Source of the DNA: Calothrix sp. FI2-JRJ7
GTDB lineage: Bacteria; Cyanobacteriota; Cyanobacteriia; Cyanobacteriales; Nostocaceae
NCBI GenBank assembly: GCA_019359675.1
Contig: JAHHGX010000081.1
Coordinates: forward strand, 1 to 64,000
Length of the DNA stretch: 64,000 nt
Direction: 5' to 3'
In this document: piece by piece, positions 16,755 to 25,879 of the stretch
Numbering within the stretch: position 1 is the stretch's first letter
How the letters are laid out: each line of letters starts with the position of its first letter
Made by a program: the position numbers and the translations under genes
The notes under the pieces: model-generated
Seen by the model: only the letters and a program-made list of their open reading frames with translations
What the model was told of the DNA's origin: nothing
Databases searched by the model: none

Positions 16755-17813
16755 TTAATTCGTTTTATAAGGGTAAAGAGCTTTTACAGCAGCCAAACGG
16801 ACTTCTTCATTTTCATCATAAACTAAGTGTGCTAAAACTGTTTCTGACGTATTCTTATTCTCTGCAACCACGCAGCGAATATCATAAAACTTGTCTTGTG
16901 CAAGTTGTTTGAGAGTCATTTCTGAAGCTTGATTATTAGCAGCAACTAAATAACGTATTTCATCACCTTTGTCTTTTGCTAAAAAATCTAAAGCTTTTGC
17001 TGGCGCCTTTTGATTCCTTGCTAAATTTAAACGCACCATATAAGCTTTATCATAAGCTAGAGTTTCCAATATATCTACTGGAGTATTTGGATTAGCTGCT
17101 ACTGCCGCACGTCTTTCTTGATGTTTATTATTATAGAATTTTTTTAAAACATGAGCAGGCATATTTTTATGACGTAAAGCAAGACAAGAAATTTCCCTAT
17201 CGCTCTTTAACGCTAAAATTTCTAATATATCTTTAGGAGTATTAATATGTTGAGCAATTATACGTTGAAAAGTTTTGTTGCAGTGTGCTGCTAAATTTCT
17301 TATTACATCGCTTGGAGTATTTGGATTCTCGACAACTCAGCGACGTACACTAAAAATGTCATCTTGAGACAGTTTCTTTAAAATTTGAACAGGAGTACAA
17401 GGATTTCTTGCCACAGCAATACGTACTCTTTGCTCTTTATCTCCGGCTAATTTCATCAAAAAAGTCAGAGGGATTTTAGGACTTATTGCTAAAGAAGCCC
17501 TTATTTCAGCATCAGAGCTATGAAATGCCCAGGTTAGGAAAAATTTAGGTATCTCGAATTGTTCAAAGATACGCTTATTTGATTTGTAGAGGTCTTCAAA
17601 AAAACATGGATTTTCCAATAGTAATAGAGAAAGAGCAGGGTTATTTAAAACATTTAGCGGCGCCTCAGAGAATAATTTTATCAGTACATCTGTTGGTGTA
17701 TTCGGATTTTGAGCAACAGCAAAGCGCGTTTTTACCTGATTACTTATAGCTAACTCTCGCAAACGTTCTGAGGGTGTAGTTTCATCTAACGCTTCTTCCA
17801 AACTTTGACTCAT
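16755..17813 (-). pseudogene. LRV-repeat protein gene interrupted by an in-frame TGA
   Basis: The two open frames 17337-17813 and 16755-17162 belong to one gene. Reading straight through the TGA at 17337-17339 gives continuous leucine-rich-variant repeats in the same frame (SVRR-stop-VVENPNTPSDVIRNLA). The repeats follow the pattern VR-x-x-VA-x-NPNTP-x-x-x-L-x-x-LA-x-D throughout, about 350 codons. The stop sits where related repeats have an aromatic residue, consistent with TGG to TGA. LRV repeats form right-handed helical scaffolds for protein contacts. The downstream part might be re-initiated at the ATG at 17162. Partner proteins are not suggested by the neighbours. Confidence 0.75.
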
Positions 17814-17875
17814 AGTAATGGAATCACAAGTACTATCTCTATATACTTATTATTCCCCATGTAGATAAAAAACTG

Positions 17876-18052
17876 ACCTTTGCGCCCTTTGCGGTAATTT
17901 CTCTAACTCCCCCTCTGTGTCCTCTGTGTCTCTGTGGTAAATAAATATTTTGAGGTTTTTGTAAACAAAGTAGATTTATGAGATTCTTCGCTGCGCTCAG
18001 AATGACATTTTGTATCTTAAAAAAAGTCCCTCTCCGATACGGAGAGGGACAG
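17876..18052. repeat. Cluster of common intergenic repeat fragments
   Basis: It contains a CTCTGTGTCTCTGTGGTAAA segment (also near 49470 and 60255), an AGATTCTTCGCTGCGCTCAG segment, and a TCCCTCTCCGATACGGAGAG hairpin at about 18029-18048 close to the end of the UbiB-family gene. These are dispersed noncoding repeats seen in many cyanobacterial genomes. Confidence 0.55.
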
Positions 18053-18071
18053 ATTTTGGCAAATGCCAAAA

Positions 18072-20066
18072 TTAGGGAGAGGTTGTGCGAACTTCTGTTG
18101 CTGCTAGTAATTCTCTAACAACTCTTGCCGCAGCTTTTTGTGCGATTTGACCTGTTATTTGTTGCCCTAACTTTTGTACACCAGGGTTAAAAAGTATCTG
18201 AGTAAGTTGAGGCGCCAGTTGATTTGCATCAAACCCGCGTGTTTCTTGTAAAATCTTGGCAATATTCTTGATATGTTCTAACGTTTGCTGCTGGTCGGTG
18301 TTGGCAGCAGGTGCCTCCGTGACTGCGGTCAGCCCAACTTGTTGACGCAGTAAGGAAGTAAAATTGTGTAAAGCATTTCTTCGTAACCCATCCACACTTT
18401 TAAACAACTCGTCAACAAGTTTTTCACGAATATACTGACCACGTTCGGATGATAGAAAGTCGAGTGCTTGGTTTAGTACTAAGTTAAAGTCGTAGTCTTG
18501 GTTGCCACGCGCGTTCTTTAACAAATTTTCCAAACGGTTCCAACGGAAGCTACCATCTTTAAATAATAAGTCTCTTAAAGAGTTTCTTAATTGCGGCGCC
18601 GGGTCGGTTAATAATCGTTTTGCGACATATGGATATGCTTCGCTTAATACTTTAAAGTTGGGGTCGATGTAAATAGCGATACCTTCGAGTGTTACCAAGG
18701 AGCGAATAATCAACGCATAATAAGGCGGCACACGGAAGGGATACTCGTACATCAATTCTGACAGGTCGTCAGTTATACTCTTGATGTTGAAATCAGCGAC
18801 GCTGGCGCCTTGAGCATTAGCAAAGACTTTGGCAAACGCTGGGACTATTGGCGTTAAGTCAGTGTCGGGGGTGAGAAAATCTAAGTTGACGTAATCTTGA
18901 GCTAAACCTTCAAAATCTCGGTTGACCACGTGAACAATAGCTTCGATTAAACCATAACGCTGTGCTGGTTGAACTTCGCTCATCATCCCAAAGTCTAAAT
19001 AAGCAAGTTTTCCATCAGGTGTAGCAAGTAAGTTACCTGGGTGAGGATCTGCGTGGAAAAATCCATGTTCCAGTAACTGCCGCAGCGAACACTGTACACC
19101 AACTTCGATTAAATAACGAGCGTCGATTCCTTGTGCGCGCAATTCCTCAGTTTGATTTAATTTTGTTCCATATATCCATTCCATCGTTAAAACACGACGG
19201 TTTGTATACTCCCAATAAATTTTGGGAACGTAAATATCTTTGATATGACCGTAAAGCTGAAAAAATCGCTCTGCGTTTTCACCTTCGTGGATGTAGTCCA
19301 TTTCCTCGAAGATACGTTCCCCTAACTCGTCGAGTATTCCCACTAAGTCGCTACGTACCCGCTTTACAGCCCGTTGTGCCCATCCAGCAAGTTTACGAAG
19401 CAAGTATAAATCTATGGCTATAGCTTCGCGTAAGTCAGGACGTTGAATTTTTACTGCAACTTCTTCACCACTGAAAAGCTTTGCTTTGTATACCTGTCCT
19501 AACGAAGCAGCAGCTATTGGTTGCGGTGAAATTTCTGCGTAAACTTCGTGTGGCTTTTGTCCAAGTTCTTCTTCTATAAATTGATATGCTATTTCGTTTG
19601 GGAACGCAGGAAGTTTATCTTGTAACTGCGTCAGTTCTTCTAAATATACAACAGGCACCAAATCTGGACGTGTTGATAAAGCTTGTCCAATTTTTATATA
19701 CGCTGGCCCAAGTTTTGTCAGCAGTTTACGAAACTGTACAGCGCGCTTAATGTCGTTTTTTACTTTGACACCTCGTTTTCCATCCCACCATATCCCAAAG
19801 GCAAATGCCAATGTTGGCGCCAATACCTTGAATATTCTTTTCAATACCCTGAATAGACGCGACTGATAGTAAACCGCAATTGCATCAGCATCGTACTTTA
19901 ACTGCAAATCACTATTCCCCGAAGTCGAAGTTATCGCTCTTGGAGGTAAGTTTGCTAACTCTCCTGGTGCGCTATTTAAAGCCATAGGTTGAACCTCAGT
20001 CAGCGTCTCGGGGTGACTATCTTTTTCAAGCACTAGGTTTGGTTGGGAAACTTTATTCACGTTCAT
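18072..20066 (-). CDS. ABC1/AarF/UbiB-family atypical kinase
   Basis: The 664-residue protein shows the UbiB hallmarks: the KxGQ motif (AYIKIGQALSTRPDLVP, about 125-140), the Ala-rich loop in place of the usual P loop (AAASLGQVYKAKL), VAVKIQRPDL, the catalytic HADPHPGNLL and the metal-binding LDFGMM. Family members support quinone biosynthesis or lipid homeostasis through an unusual ATPase activity; cyanobacteria and plastids have several paralogues. The N-terminal 50 residues are low-complexity, and the C-terminal 120 (FTSLLRQQVGL to the end) look like a helical extension. The gene is monocistronic and divergent from recN across 343 bp. Confidence 0.92.
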   Translation of the reverse strand: MNVNKVSQPNLVLEKDSHPETLTEVQPMALNSAPGELANLPPRAITSTSGNSDLQLKYDADAIAVYYQSRLFRVLKRIFKVLAPTLAFAFGIWWDGKRGVKVKNDIKRAVQFRKLLTKLGPAYIKIGQALSTRPDLVPVVYLEELTQLQDKLPAFPNEIAYQFIEEELGQKPHEVYAEISPQPIAAASLGQVYKAKLFSGEEVAVKIQRPDLREAIAIDLYLLRKLAGWAQRAVKRVRSDLVGILDELGERIFEEMDYIHEGENAERFFQLYGHIKDIYVPKIYWEYTNRRVLTMEWIYGTKLNQTEELRAQGIDARYLIEVGVQCSLRQLLEHGFFHADPHPGNLLATPDGKLAYLDFGMMSEVQPAQRYGLIEAIVHVVNRDFEGLAQDYVNLDFLTPDTDLTPIVPAFAKVFANAQGASVADFNIKSITDDLSELMYEYPFRVPPYYALIIRSLVTLEGIAIYIDPNFKVLSEAYPYVAKRLLTDPAPQLRNSLRDLLFKDGSFRWNRLENLLKNARGNQDYDFNLVLNQALDFLSSERGQYIREKLVDELFKSVDGLRRNALHNFTSLLRQQVGLTAVTEAPAANTDQQQTLEHIKNIAKILQETRGFDANQLAPQLTQILFNPGVQKLGQQITGQIAQKAAARVVRELLAATEVRTTSP

Positions 20067-20409
20067 GAACTACCACCACAGCTATATTGTTAAGTATTGT
20101 AACAAGTAATAAATTAATATTAAATTAATTACAGTAAGGCGCCTCTATATTTCAGCTTAACTTGCTTCATTAAAAGGGATGTACCCAAAAAACCGCCAAT
20201 ATTATATTAGCGAGCCGACAATAAGCAGTCACGAGGCATTAGAGATACAACATTGGGTATAGGGGTGAGTACTAAAATTTGTACTTAAACCGAGCTTTGT
20301 CACTGATTATTGCGACAAAAGTAAAAGCATACCAGGTTTGATAAACTCATACTTGACGGGATAATTTGATCGTATCCCGCTTCTAAGTACGGCACGGAGA
20401 TTTAGCTGG
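20067..20409. promoter_or_regulatory. Divergent promoter region of the UbiB-family gene and recN
   Basis: There is no gene or RNA recognised in this 343-bp region. It carries one GGCGCC site (about 20138) and an AGTAC...GTACT near-palindrome at 20268-20285 that could be a repressor site for recN. Confidence 0.5.
20268..20285 (+). promoter_or_regulatory. AGTAC-N8-GTACT inverted repeat upstream of recN
   Basis: AGTACTAAAATTTGTACT is an 18-bp near-palindrome about 125 bp before recN. Cyanobacterial LexA sites are also built on GTAC half-sites, but with a shorter spacer (RGTAC-N3-DGTWCB), so this is only a candidate SOS-type operator. Confidence 0.35.
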
Positions 20410-22170
20410 ATGTTGCGAGTTCTACGAATCGAGAATTTTGCCCTCATCGACCAATTAGAACTTGAATTTGGAACTGGATTGAATGTTCTAACTGGTGAAA
20501 CTGGTGCGGGAAAGTCGATTATACTCGATGCAATTGATGCGGTCTTGGGTGGCAAAGTCTCAAGTCGTGTAATTCGTACTGGTACTAATCGCTCACTAGT
20601 CGAAGCTACTTTTGTTGCTGACTCAGCTTTAGCGCATTGGTTAAGCGAACAAGAAATTGATTTAATCGATGATAACTTACTAATCGTTAGCCGCGAAATT
20701 TCTATTACTGCCAGTAATATCCGCAGTCGGTCGCGTTTAAACGGTGTACTTGTTAATCGTCAAGTCATGAACGAGTTACGCGATAGATTGGTAGAAATTA
20801 CTGCCCAAGGACAAAGTGTCTTGGTCGGACAATCTTCTCAAGTTCGTGACTGGTTAGACGTTTACGGTGGTAGTACGCTTCCCCAACACCGTGATGTTGT
20901 TGCAGGTGCTTATGTTACCTACCAACAAGCACATTTAGCTTTAGAACAACGTCGCACATCCGACCGCGAACGTTTACAGCAACTTGATTTATTAACTTAT
21001 CAAGTAACTGAACTTGGCGCCGCAAATTTAGACGACCCCGACGAACTCGAACTACTCCAACAGGAACGCGAGCGTCTTACCCACGTCGTTGATTTGCAAC
21101 AAATGAGTTATAAAATATACCAAGCTTTATATCAAAATGATAGTGATGCTCTTACTGTTACAGATTTACTCGGTGATAGTGAAGGCGCCTTAACAGACAT
21201 GGTTGAGTACGACAAAGAGCTACAACCGTTATTAGATTTAATATGTGATGCTCAAACAGCAGTTTGCGAAGTCGCTCGACAAATAAATGCTTATGGTGAA
21301 AATCTTGAAGCTGACCCGCAGCGCTTAGAAGAAGTTGAGGAAAGAATTCGCGAACTCAAACAAATAATTCGTAAATACGGGCCAACATTAGCGGATGCCA
21401 TTGCCCATTACAACCGTACACAAGCCGAGTTAGCAGCACTGACCAACTCAGAACAATCTATCGAGAGTTTGGAAAAGCAAGAAAAAGCTTGTTTCGACAA
21501 ATTAATCAAAGCTTGTAACAAGTTAACGCAATTACGGCGCCAAGCTGGTGAGAAGTTAGAAGCTGAGTTAATTCGCGAACTCAAACCGTTAGCAATGGAA
21601 AAAGTGCAGTTTAAAGTTGATATTACCCCAATTGCACCAACTTCAACGGGCGCCGATAAAATTACCTTTATGTTTAGCCCCAATCCAGGTGAACCTTTAC
21701 AACCCTTGTCAGAAACTGCTAGTGGTGGGGAAATGAGTCGATTTTTACTCGCACTCAAAGCTTGTTTCTCACAAATTGAGGCGCCGGATACAATGGTGTT
21801 CGACGAAATTGACGTTGGAGTATCGGGAAGAGTCGCGCAAAGCATCGCCGAAAAACTCCACCAAATTAGCTATCAACAGCAAGTGTTATGCGTCACTCAC
21901 CAACCTCTTGTAGCGGCAATGGCAGATAGACATTTTCGTGTCTCTAAGCAAGTAATAAATCAAGCCCGTAAAAAAGAAAACAACGGACACGCAGAAGAAC
22001 GTACAGTAGTAAGAGTCGTAACCCTAGACAACCTAACAAAGCGTCGTGACGAACTCGCACAGCTAGCAGGAGGAAAATCTGCCCAAGATGCCATAGCTTT
22101 CGCTGACTCACTACTCGTACAAGCACAACACCACCGCAATAAACTGGCAACGGATGATAAACGGATGTAA
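20410..22170 (+). CDS. recN: DNA repair protein RecN
   Basis: The 586-residue SMC-like ATPase has Walker A in GETGAGKSIILDAIDAVLGG (about 29-37), a central coiled coil (about 160-370), the ABC signature ASGGEMSRFLLALK (about 437-449) and Walker B in MVFDEIDVGVSG (about 464). The H-loop region is CVTHQPLVAAMADRHF. RecN holds broken DNA ends during recombinational repair. Length fits the family (about 550-580). A GTAC-type palindrome lies upstream. The last codons run into short AACGGAT tandem repeats (22149-22190), so the extreme C-terminus (KLATDDKRM) may be repeat-derived. Confidence 0.96.
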   Translation: MLRVLRIENFALIDQLELEFGTGLNVLTGETGAGKSIILDAIDAVLGGKVSSRVIRTGTNRSLVEATFVADSALAHWLSEQEIDLIDDNLLIVSREISITASNIRSRSRLNGVLVNRQVMNELRDRLVEITAQGQSVLVGQSSQVRDWLDVYGGSTLPQHRDVVAGAYVTYQQAHLALEQRRTSDRERLQQLDLLTYQVTELGAANLDDPDELELLQQERERLTHVVDLQQMSYKIYQALYQNDSDALTVTDLLGDSEGALTDMVEYDKELQPLLDLICDAQTAVCEVARQINAYGENLEADPQRLEEVEERIRELKQIIRKYGPTLADAIAHYNRTQAELAALTNSEQSIESLEKQEKACFDKLIKACNKLTQLRRQAGEKLEAELIRELKPLAMEKVQFKVDITPIAPTSTGADKITFMFSPNPGEPLQPLSETASGGEMSRFLLALKACFSQIEAPDTMVFDEIDVGVSGRVAQSIAEKLHQISYQQQVLCVTHQPLVAAMADRHFRVSKQVINQARKKENNGHAEERTVVRVVTLDNLTKRRDELAQLAGGKSAQDAIAFADSLLVQAQHHRNKLATDDKRM

Positions 22171-22192
22171 CGGATATAACGGATGAGCGCAA
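22145..22192 (+). repeat. AACGGAT tandem microrepeat
   Basis: AACGGAT recurs four times with short spacers across the recN stop codon, followed by an inverted ATCCGTTAC copy at about 22198, so a weak hairpin could form at the recN transcript end. Confidence 0.5.
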
Positions 22193-22309
22193 AAATTATC
22201 CGTTACATCTGTTGTATTCGTTGCCAAGTTTACATTTTGAAACAATTATCGGAAATTTGGGAATCATAACTGTAGTAAAACTATTGGCAGTAGTATTGAG
22301 AAGTCTTAA

Positions 22310-23032
22310 ATGAACGATAAGTTGCACTTGAATGGGCTACTTGAAGAAATTTATCAACAGCTATTACCCCAAGTGAAGGTAGAAAGCGTTCACCCTCACG
22401 ACCCGGTAGAAGTTGATAATTTGCCTCAACCCTGGCGCCTGTTAGGCAGAGGTAATTATGCTGCGGTATTTTGTCATCCTGATTACGCAGATGAAGTTGT
22501 AAAAATTTATGCTCTGGGACGGCAGGGTTTTGAGGAAGAAATACAAGTGTACAGTCGTCTTGGAGAGCATCCAGCTTTTTCTCAGTGCTATTACGCGAAA
22601 CCAAACTTTTTGGTTTTAAAGCGTTTACTTGGTACTACTCTGTACGACTGTATCCAACGAGGTATGCGTATACCGAAGCAAGTTATAGATGATATTGATG
22701 AAGCATTAGAATACGCACGAAGAAAAGGGCTTTATCCTCACGACATTCACGCGCGTAACGTCATGATGCAGGAAGGTAGAGGTTATGTGGTAGATATATC
22801 AGACTTCCTTCATCAAGAGAGTTGCTCGAAATGGGACAACTTCAAAAAAGCATACTATTGGCTCTACCGTCCCATACTGTGTCCACTTGGCTTGCGGGTA
22901 CCTTACTTCGTCCTTGATATTATCCGTAAGGGTTATCGTGCTTTTTCTACGTTCAGAAAAAGTTGTCATCGACAATTAGGGATGTTACTTGGTTACAAAT
23001 CTTCAAAACATCTCAAACGCTTTAAACGATAG
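22310..23032 (+). CDS. Protein-kinase-like protein with a divergent catalytic loop
   Basis: The 240-residue protein has a glycine-rich loop (LLGRGNYAAVF, about 44-54), a lysine in VVKIYALG, a catalytic-loop equivalent YPHDIHARNVMM (about 141-152) and a DIS in place of DFG (VVDISDF). This places it in the serine/threonine or RIO/ABC1-like kinase superfamily, in a reduced form lacking a full C-lobe. The C-terminal 60 residues are rich in Arg, Lys and Tyr and contain a hydrophobic stretch (WLYRPILCPLGLRVPYFVLDII), hinting at membrane association. The substrate is unknown. It stands alone between recN and the stress-protein pair. Confidence 0.75.
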   Translation: MNDKLHLNGLLEEIYQQLLPQVKVESVHPHDPVEVDNLPQPWRLLGRGNYAAVFCHPDYADEVVKIYALGRQGFEEEIQVYSRLGEHPAFSQCYYAKPNFLVLKRLLGTTLYDCIQRGMRIPKQVIDDIDEALEYARRKGLYPHDIHARNVMMQEGRGYVVDISDFLHQESCSKWDNFKKAYYWLYRPILCPLGLRVPYFVLDIIRKGYRAFSTFRKSCHRQLGMLLGYKSSKHLKRFKR

Positions 23033-23237
23033 TTAACCTGTTTATAATCCTAAAAAAGTTATCTCTAATTATCTATTTTGCTCTTGAATTAATTTAATAC
23101 AAGACTCCCATAACAGTAAATATAACCTGCGGAAGCTTATATTTAGCTAAATTCAGCCCTCAGAAAGATGGAGAATAAGTCATTTATTTTTTACTCTTTC
23201 TATTAAGGAATATAAAACCACATGAGGGCAAATAATT

Positions 23238-24221
23238 ATGGTACTTCATAAACTTGGAGATTTTGATCCAGATTACCGCGATACTTTTGAAGGAAATGAT
23301 ATCAAAGGTTTGAGTGTATATGCTGAAACAAGCGATGAAAAAATCGGTACTATCAGCGATGTATTAGTAGATGAAGAAGGTCGTTTCCGCTATTTTATTG
23401 TAGATTTAGGTTTCTGGATTTTTGGTAAGAAAGTATTATTACCAGTTGGTCGCTCACGCATCGACCATACTGCTGACCGCGTTTATGCTATTGGTATGAC
23501 ACGTGAGCAAGCAGATGCACTACCAGAATTTAATAACGATCTTGCTATCGATTACGATTACGAAGAGAATGTTCGCGGAGTTTATCGCGGTTCATCCAGC
23601 AATGTTCGTACTTCTGATGTAACAAGTACTGCATCCCTAGAAGCATCAACACCATTAGATGCATCAATGCCTCTCGACGCTTCCGCAGCAGCAATGGGTA
23701 CAGCATATGCTTCAGGCGCCGCAGCAGTTCCAGCAGCTACATCTGAGTCACGTAAAATTGCTGATACCCCTGTATACAATCGTGATGCATACACATACAA
23801 AAATGAACCATCGTTGTATGACCTGAATGAGCAAGACCACCAAACATTACGTCTATACGAAGAACGTTTAGTTGCCAACAAGCAGCGTCGTAAAACAGGT
23901 GAAGTTGCCATTGGTAAGCATGTTGAGACAGAAACCGCACGAGTAGCTGTTCCAGTCGAAAGAGAAAGAGTTGTTGTTGAGCGTATAACTCCTACTGATG
24001 CAGGTAGAGCAGTTACTCCCGACGCAACCGCATTCCACGAAGGTGAAGTAGCTCACGTAGATATTTACGAAGAAACTCCTGATATCCGTAAAGAAACTGT
24101 TGTTCGTGAAGAAGTTCGCGTTAGTAAAGTTGTAGACCAAGAAACAGTTCAAGCACAAGAAACAATTCGTCGTGAAGAATTAGACGTAAATGCTCCTGGT
24201 CTCGATATTGAGCAACGCTAA
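23238..24221 (+). CDS. PRC-barrel/DUF2382 stress protein
   Basis: The 327-residue protein has a PRC-barrel domain at about 20-105 (IKGLSVYAETSDEKIGTISD, RYFIVDLGFWIFGKKVLLPV), an Ala/Ser-rich linker with repeated LDAS units (about 130-170), and a C-terminal DUF2382 domain (about 200-327, LRLYEERLVANKQRRKTGEV, VPVERERVVVERI, ETVVREEVRVSKVV). DUF2382 proteins such as YsnF/AvaK are linked to general stress and cell-surface stress responses. The architecture is shared, in reduced form, by the next gene, suggesting a duplicated pair. A GAGG-type site precedes the ATG. Confidence 0.9.
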   Translation: MVLHKLGDFDPDYRDTFEGNDIKGLSVYAETSDEKIGTISDVLVDEEGRFRYFIVDLGFWIFGKKVLLPVGRSRIDHTADRVYAIGMTREQADALPEFNNDLAIDYDYEENVRGVYRGSSSNVRTSDVTSTASLEASTPLDASMPLDASAAAMGTAYASGAAAVPAATSESRKIADTPVYNRDAYTYKNEPSLYDLNEQDHQTLRLYEERLVANKQRRKTGEVAIGKHVETETARVAVPVERERVVVERITPTDAGRAVTPDATAFHEGEVAHVDIYEETPDIRKETVVREEVRVSKVVDQETVQAQETIRREELDVNAPGLDIEQR

Positions 24222-24257
24222 GAACTTTCAATAATTATCTTGTAAACTCTTGTAGAT

Positions 24258-24332
24258 TCTTGTGGGGTGGGCATCCTTGCCCGCCCTTAAGTAAGAAATA
24301 AAACAGGCAGGGATACCTGTTCCACAAGTGTT
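24258..24332. repeat. GGGTGGGCA...CCCGCCC / AGGCAGGGATACCTG repeat (family D, copy 1)
   Basis: Two short palindromes in tandem lie between the paired DUF2382 genes. Similar GGGCGGGCAA and TTCCACAAG segments are found at about 25829-25861 and 49512-49545. Confidence 0.6.
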
Positions 24333-24423
24333 GCACAAGAGTTCCACAAGATTGATATATTAAAACCTTTTTTATAAATAAAAAATAAATTTAAATATCT
24401 ATAAATTTACCAAGGATTGAGTT

Positions 24424-25320
24424 ATGACAGTCGCTTCAGAAAACGTTAGTAATTTAAATAGTACAGATAAACAAGCACAAATTACATCTTTACTAACCAA
24501 TCTCAATAAAAAGATCAGAAATTTTGCTGTAGTTGACACAGAGTTAGAGCAGGTTGGTGCCGTTAAAGATGTGATAATTGACTCTAATCGGCAAATAAGC
24601 TTTATTGTATCTGACGCTCAAACTACACCAAGACTATTTATACTAAAGGGTCAACACGTTCAAAAAATAGACCCACAGCTTAGAAAAATCTTTCTAATTA
24701 TAGATAGAACACAAGTTAACAACTTACCAGAATATCAAGAACGAAACATGGAAATAAATACAGACGCACAAGGTTTATCTTCAGATAGCTACGTTGTAGA
24801 TTCTCATTTAGCTGATGCTACATCAGAAATACATACGCAGCAAACGACCTTGCAAAGCGAAGACGTAATTAAGTTACTTGAAGAACGGTTAGTTGTTGAC
24901 CGCACTAAGCGAAAAATCGGTGAAATAATTGTTCGTAAAGAAATTGAGACCCGAATGGTGACAATTCCTGTTCGTCGTGAAAGATTAATCGTTGAACAGT
25001 TAAGTCCCGAACATAAGCAACTTGCAAATATTGACTTAGGGGAAGAACAATTAACGCACGAAGAGTCAACACCAGTTAGCTCAACTTCAGCAATGCCATT
25101 GACGACTAGTTTTGAAGGTAGCTTGACTATTACTGGAGAGTTCAGTTCGCCAAAAGTCGCAAGTTTGTTACTTAATGCTATTGCCCTGGAACGTAATCAT
25201 GGTTGTCAACGGATACAAGTGACTATCGCTGTCGATAATGAGCAACTTCAACAAAAATACCAAGAATGGTTTGCACGTACTTCCATTGGAAACCGTGAGG
25301 AGAATGGTAATGGAAAATAA
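24424..25320 (+). CDS. Second PRC-barrel/DUF2382 protein
   Basis: The 298-residue product has a degenerate PRC-barrel-like N-terminus (about 30-105, RNFAVVDTELEQVGAVKDVI, FIVSDAQTTPRLFILKGQHV) and a DUF2382 core (about 148-195, VIKLLEERLVVDRTKRKIGE, TIPVRRERLIVEQL). The C-terminus (about 222-290, FEGSLTITGEFSSPKVASLL) is not found in its upstream neighbour. It probably arose by duplication and divergence of the 23238 gene, 203 bp upstream. A hairpin-like GGGCACC...GGCTGCC sequence followed by a long T run (about 25357-25384) lies downstream and looks like a terminator. Confidence 0.82.
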   Translation: MTVASENVSNLNSTDKQAQITSLLTNLNKKIRNFAVVDTELEQVGAVKDVIIDSNRQISFIVSDAQTTPRLFILKGQHVQKIDPQLRKIFLIIDRTQVNNLPEYQERNMEINTDAQGLSSDSYVVDSHLADATSEIHTQQTTLQSEDVIKLLEERLVVDRTKRKIGEIIVRKEIETRMVTIPVRRERLIVEQLSPEHKQLANIDLGEEQLTHEESTPVSSTSAMPLTTSFEGSLTITGEFSSPKVASLLLNAIALERNHGCQRIQVTIAVDNEQLQQKYQEWFARTSIGNREENGNGK

Positions 25321-25354
25321 AGAATTTATTAAGTTATGAAACAATTTATGCAAT

Positions 25355-25385
25355 TTGGGCACCATATGGCTGCCTTTTTTTTGGT
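25355..25385 (+). terminator. Likely rho-independent terminator
   Basis: A short imperfect stem around GGGCACCATATGGCTGCC is followed by TTTTTTTT, 35-60 bases after the DUF2382 gene. Confidence 0.45.
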
Positions 25386-25503
25386 TGGTGCAAAAAGTTA
25401 TAATTCTTAATATATGGTTTCTACCTAGAAAAAATTCGGAATTACCCCGTTAGCTAGTTGTTAAAAGTTGTAGGCTAGAGTAGTGGGTTTTTTTATATAA
25501 GCA

Positions 25504-25821
25504 ATGAATTCGGTGTATATCCTTGTCGCGGTGGTTTTAGCTACGGGCGGGATAATAGGGAGTGTTGGTGACAAATTCGAGAAAAGAGTTCGTAAACACC
25601 GCTTATCACTATTTTTCCTACGTCCAAAACATACAATTTTACTGATAGCGTTTTTTACAGGTGTACTTATTTCAGCTTCAACGCTTTTTATTGTGTTTGC
25701 TGCTGATGCTGGGTTACGAGACACGGTGTTTCAAATTGATGCTTTGCAGAGGGATATTAGTCTTAAGCAGGAAGAGTTAGATGTGTTGATTAGGCACATT
25801 CAAAGTTTGGAGAATAGTTAG
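25504..25821 (+). CDS. Short DUF3084-like membrane protein
   Basis: The 105-residue protein matches the N-terminus of cyanobacterial DUF3084 proteins: first helix (VYILVAVVLATGGIIGSVGD), a basic loop (FEKRVRKHRLSLFFLRPKHT), second helix (LLIAFFTGVLISASTLFIVF) and the beginning of a coiled coil (QIDALQRDISLKQEELDVLI). Full-length family members continue for about 300 more residues, but here a stop follows and no continuation is visible before the next gene. It may be a truncated copy or a naturally short paralogue. The frame is intact and the start is an ATG. Confidence 0.65.
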   Translation: MNSVYILVAVVLATGGIIGSVGDKFEKRVRKHRLSLFFLRPKHTILLIAFFTGVLISASTLFIVFAADAGLRDTVFQIDALQRDISLKQEELDVLIRHIQSLENS

Positions 25822-25828
25822 GGATGTT

Positions 25829-25861
25829 TGGGGCGGGCAATCTTAAGCCCGCTCCACAAGA
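25829..25861. repeat. GGGCGGGCAATCTTAAGCCCGC repeat (family D, copy 2)
   Basis: Short palindrome followed by TCCACAAGATAG, matching the layout of the copies at 24258 and 49512. Confidence 0.55.
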
Positions 25862-25879
25862 TAGTAGTACACAGGAATA

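Noticed and set aside
17337-17339. TGA read as a recoded codon (e.g. selenocysteine)
   Set aside because: No cysteine-type context or SECIS-like hairpin is evident and LRV proteins are not selenoproteins; a simple TGG to TGA change is more economical.
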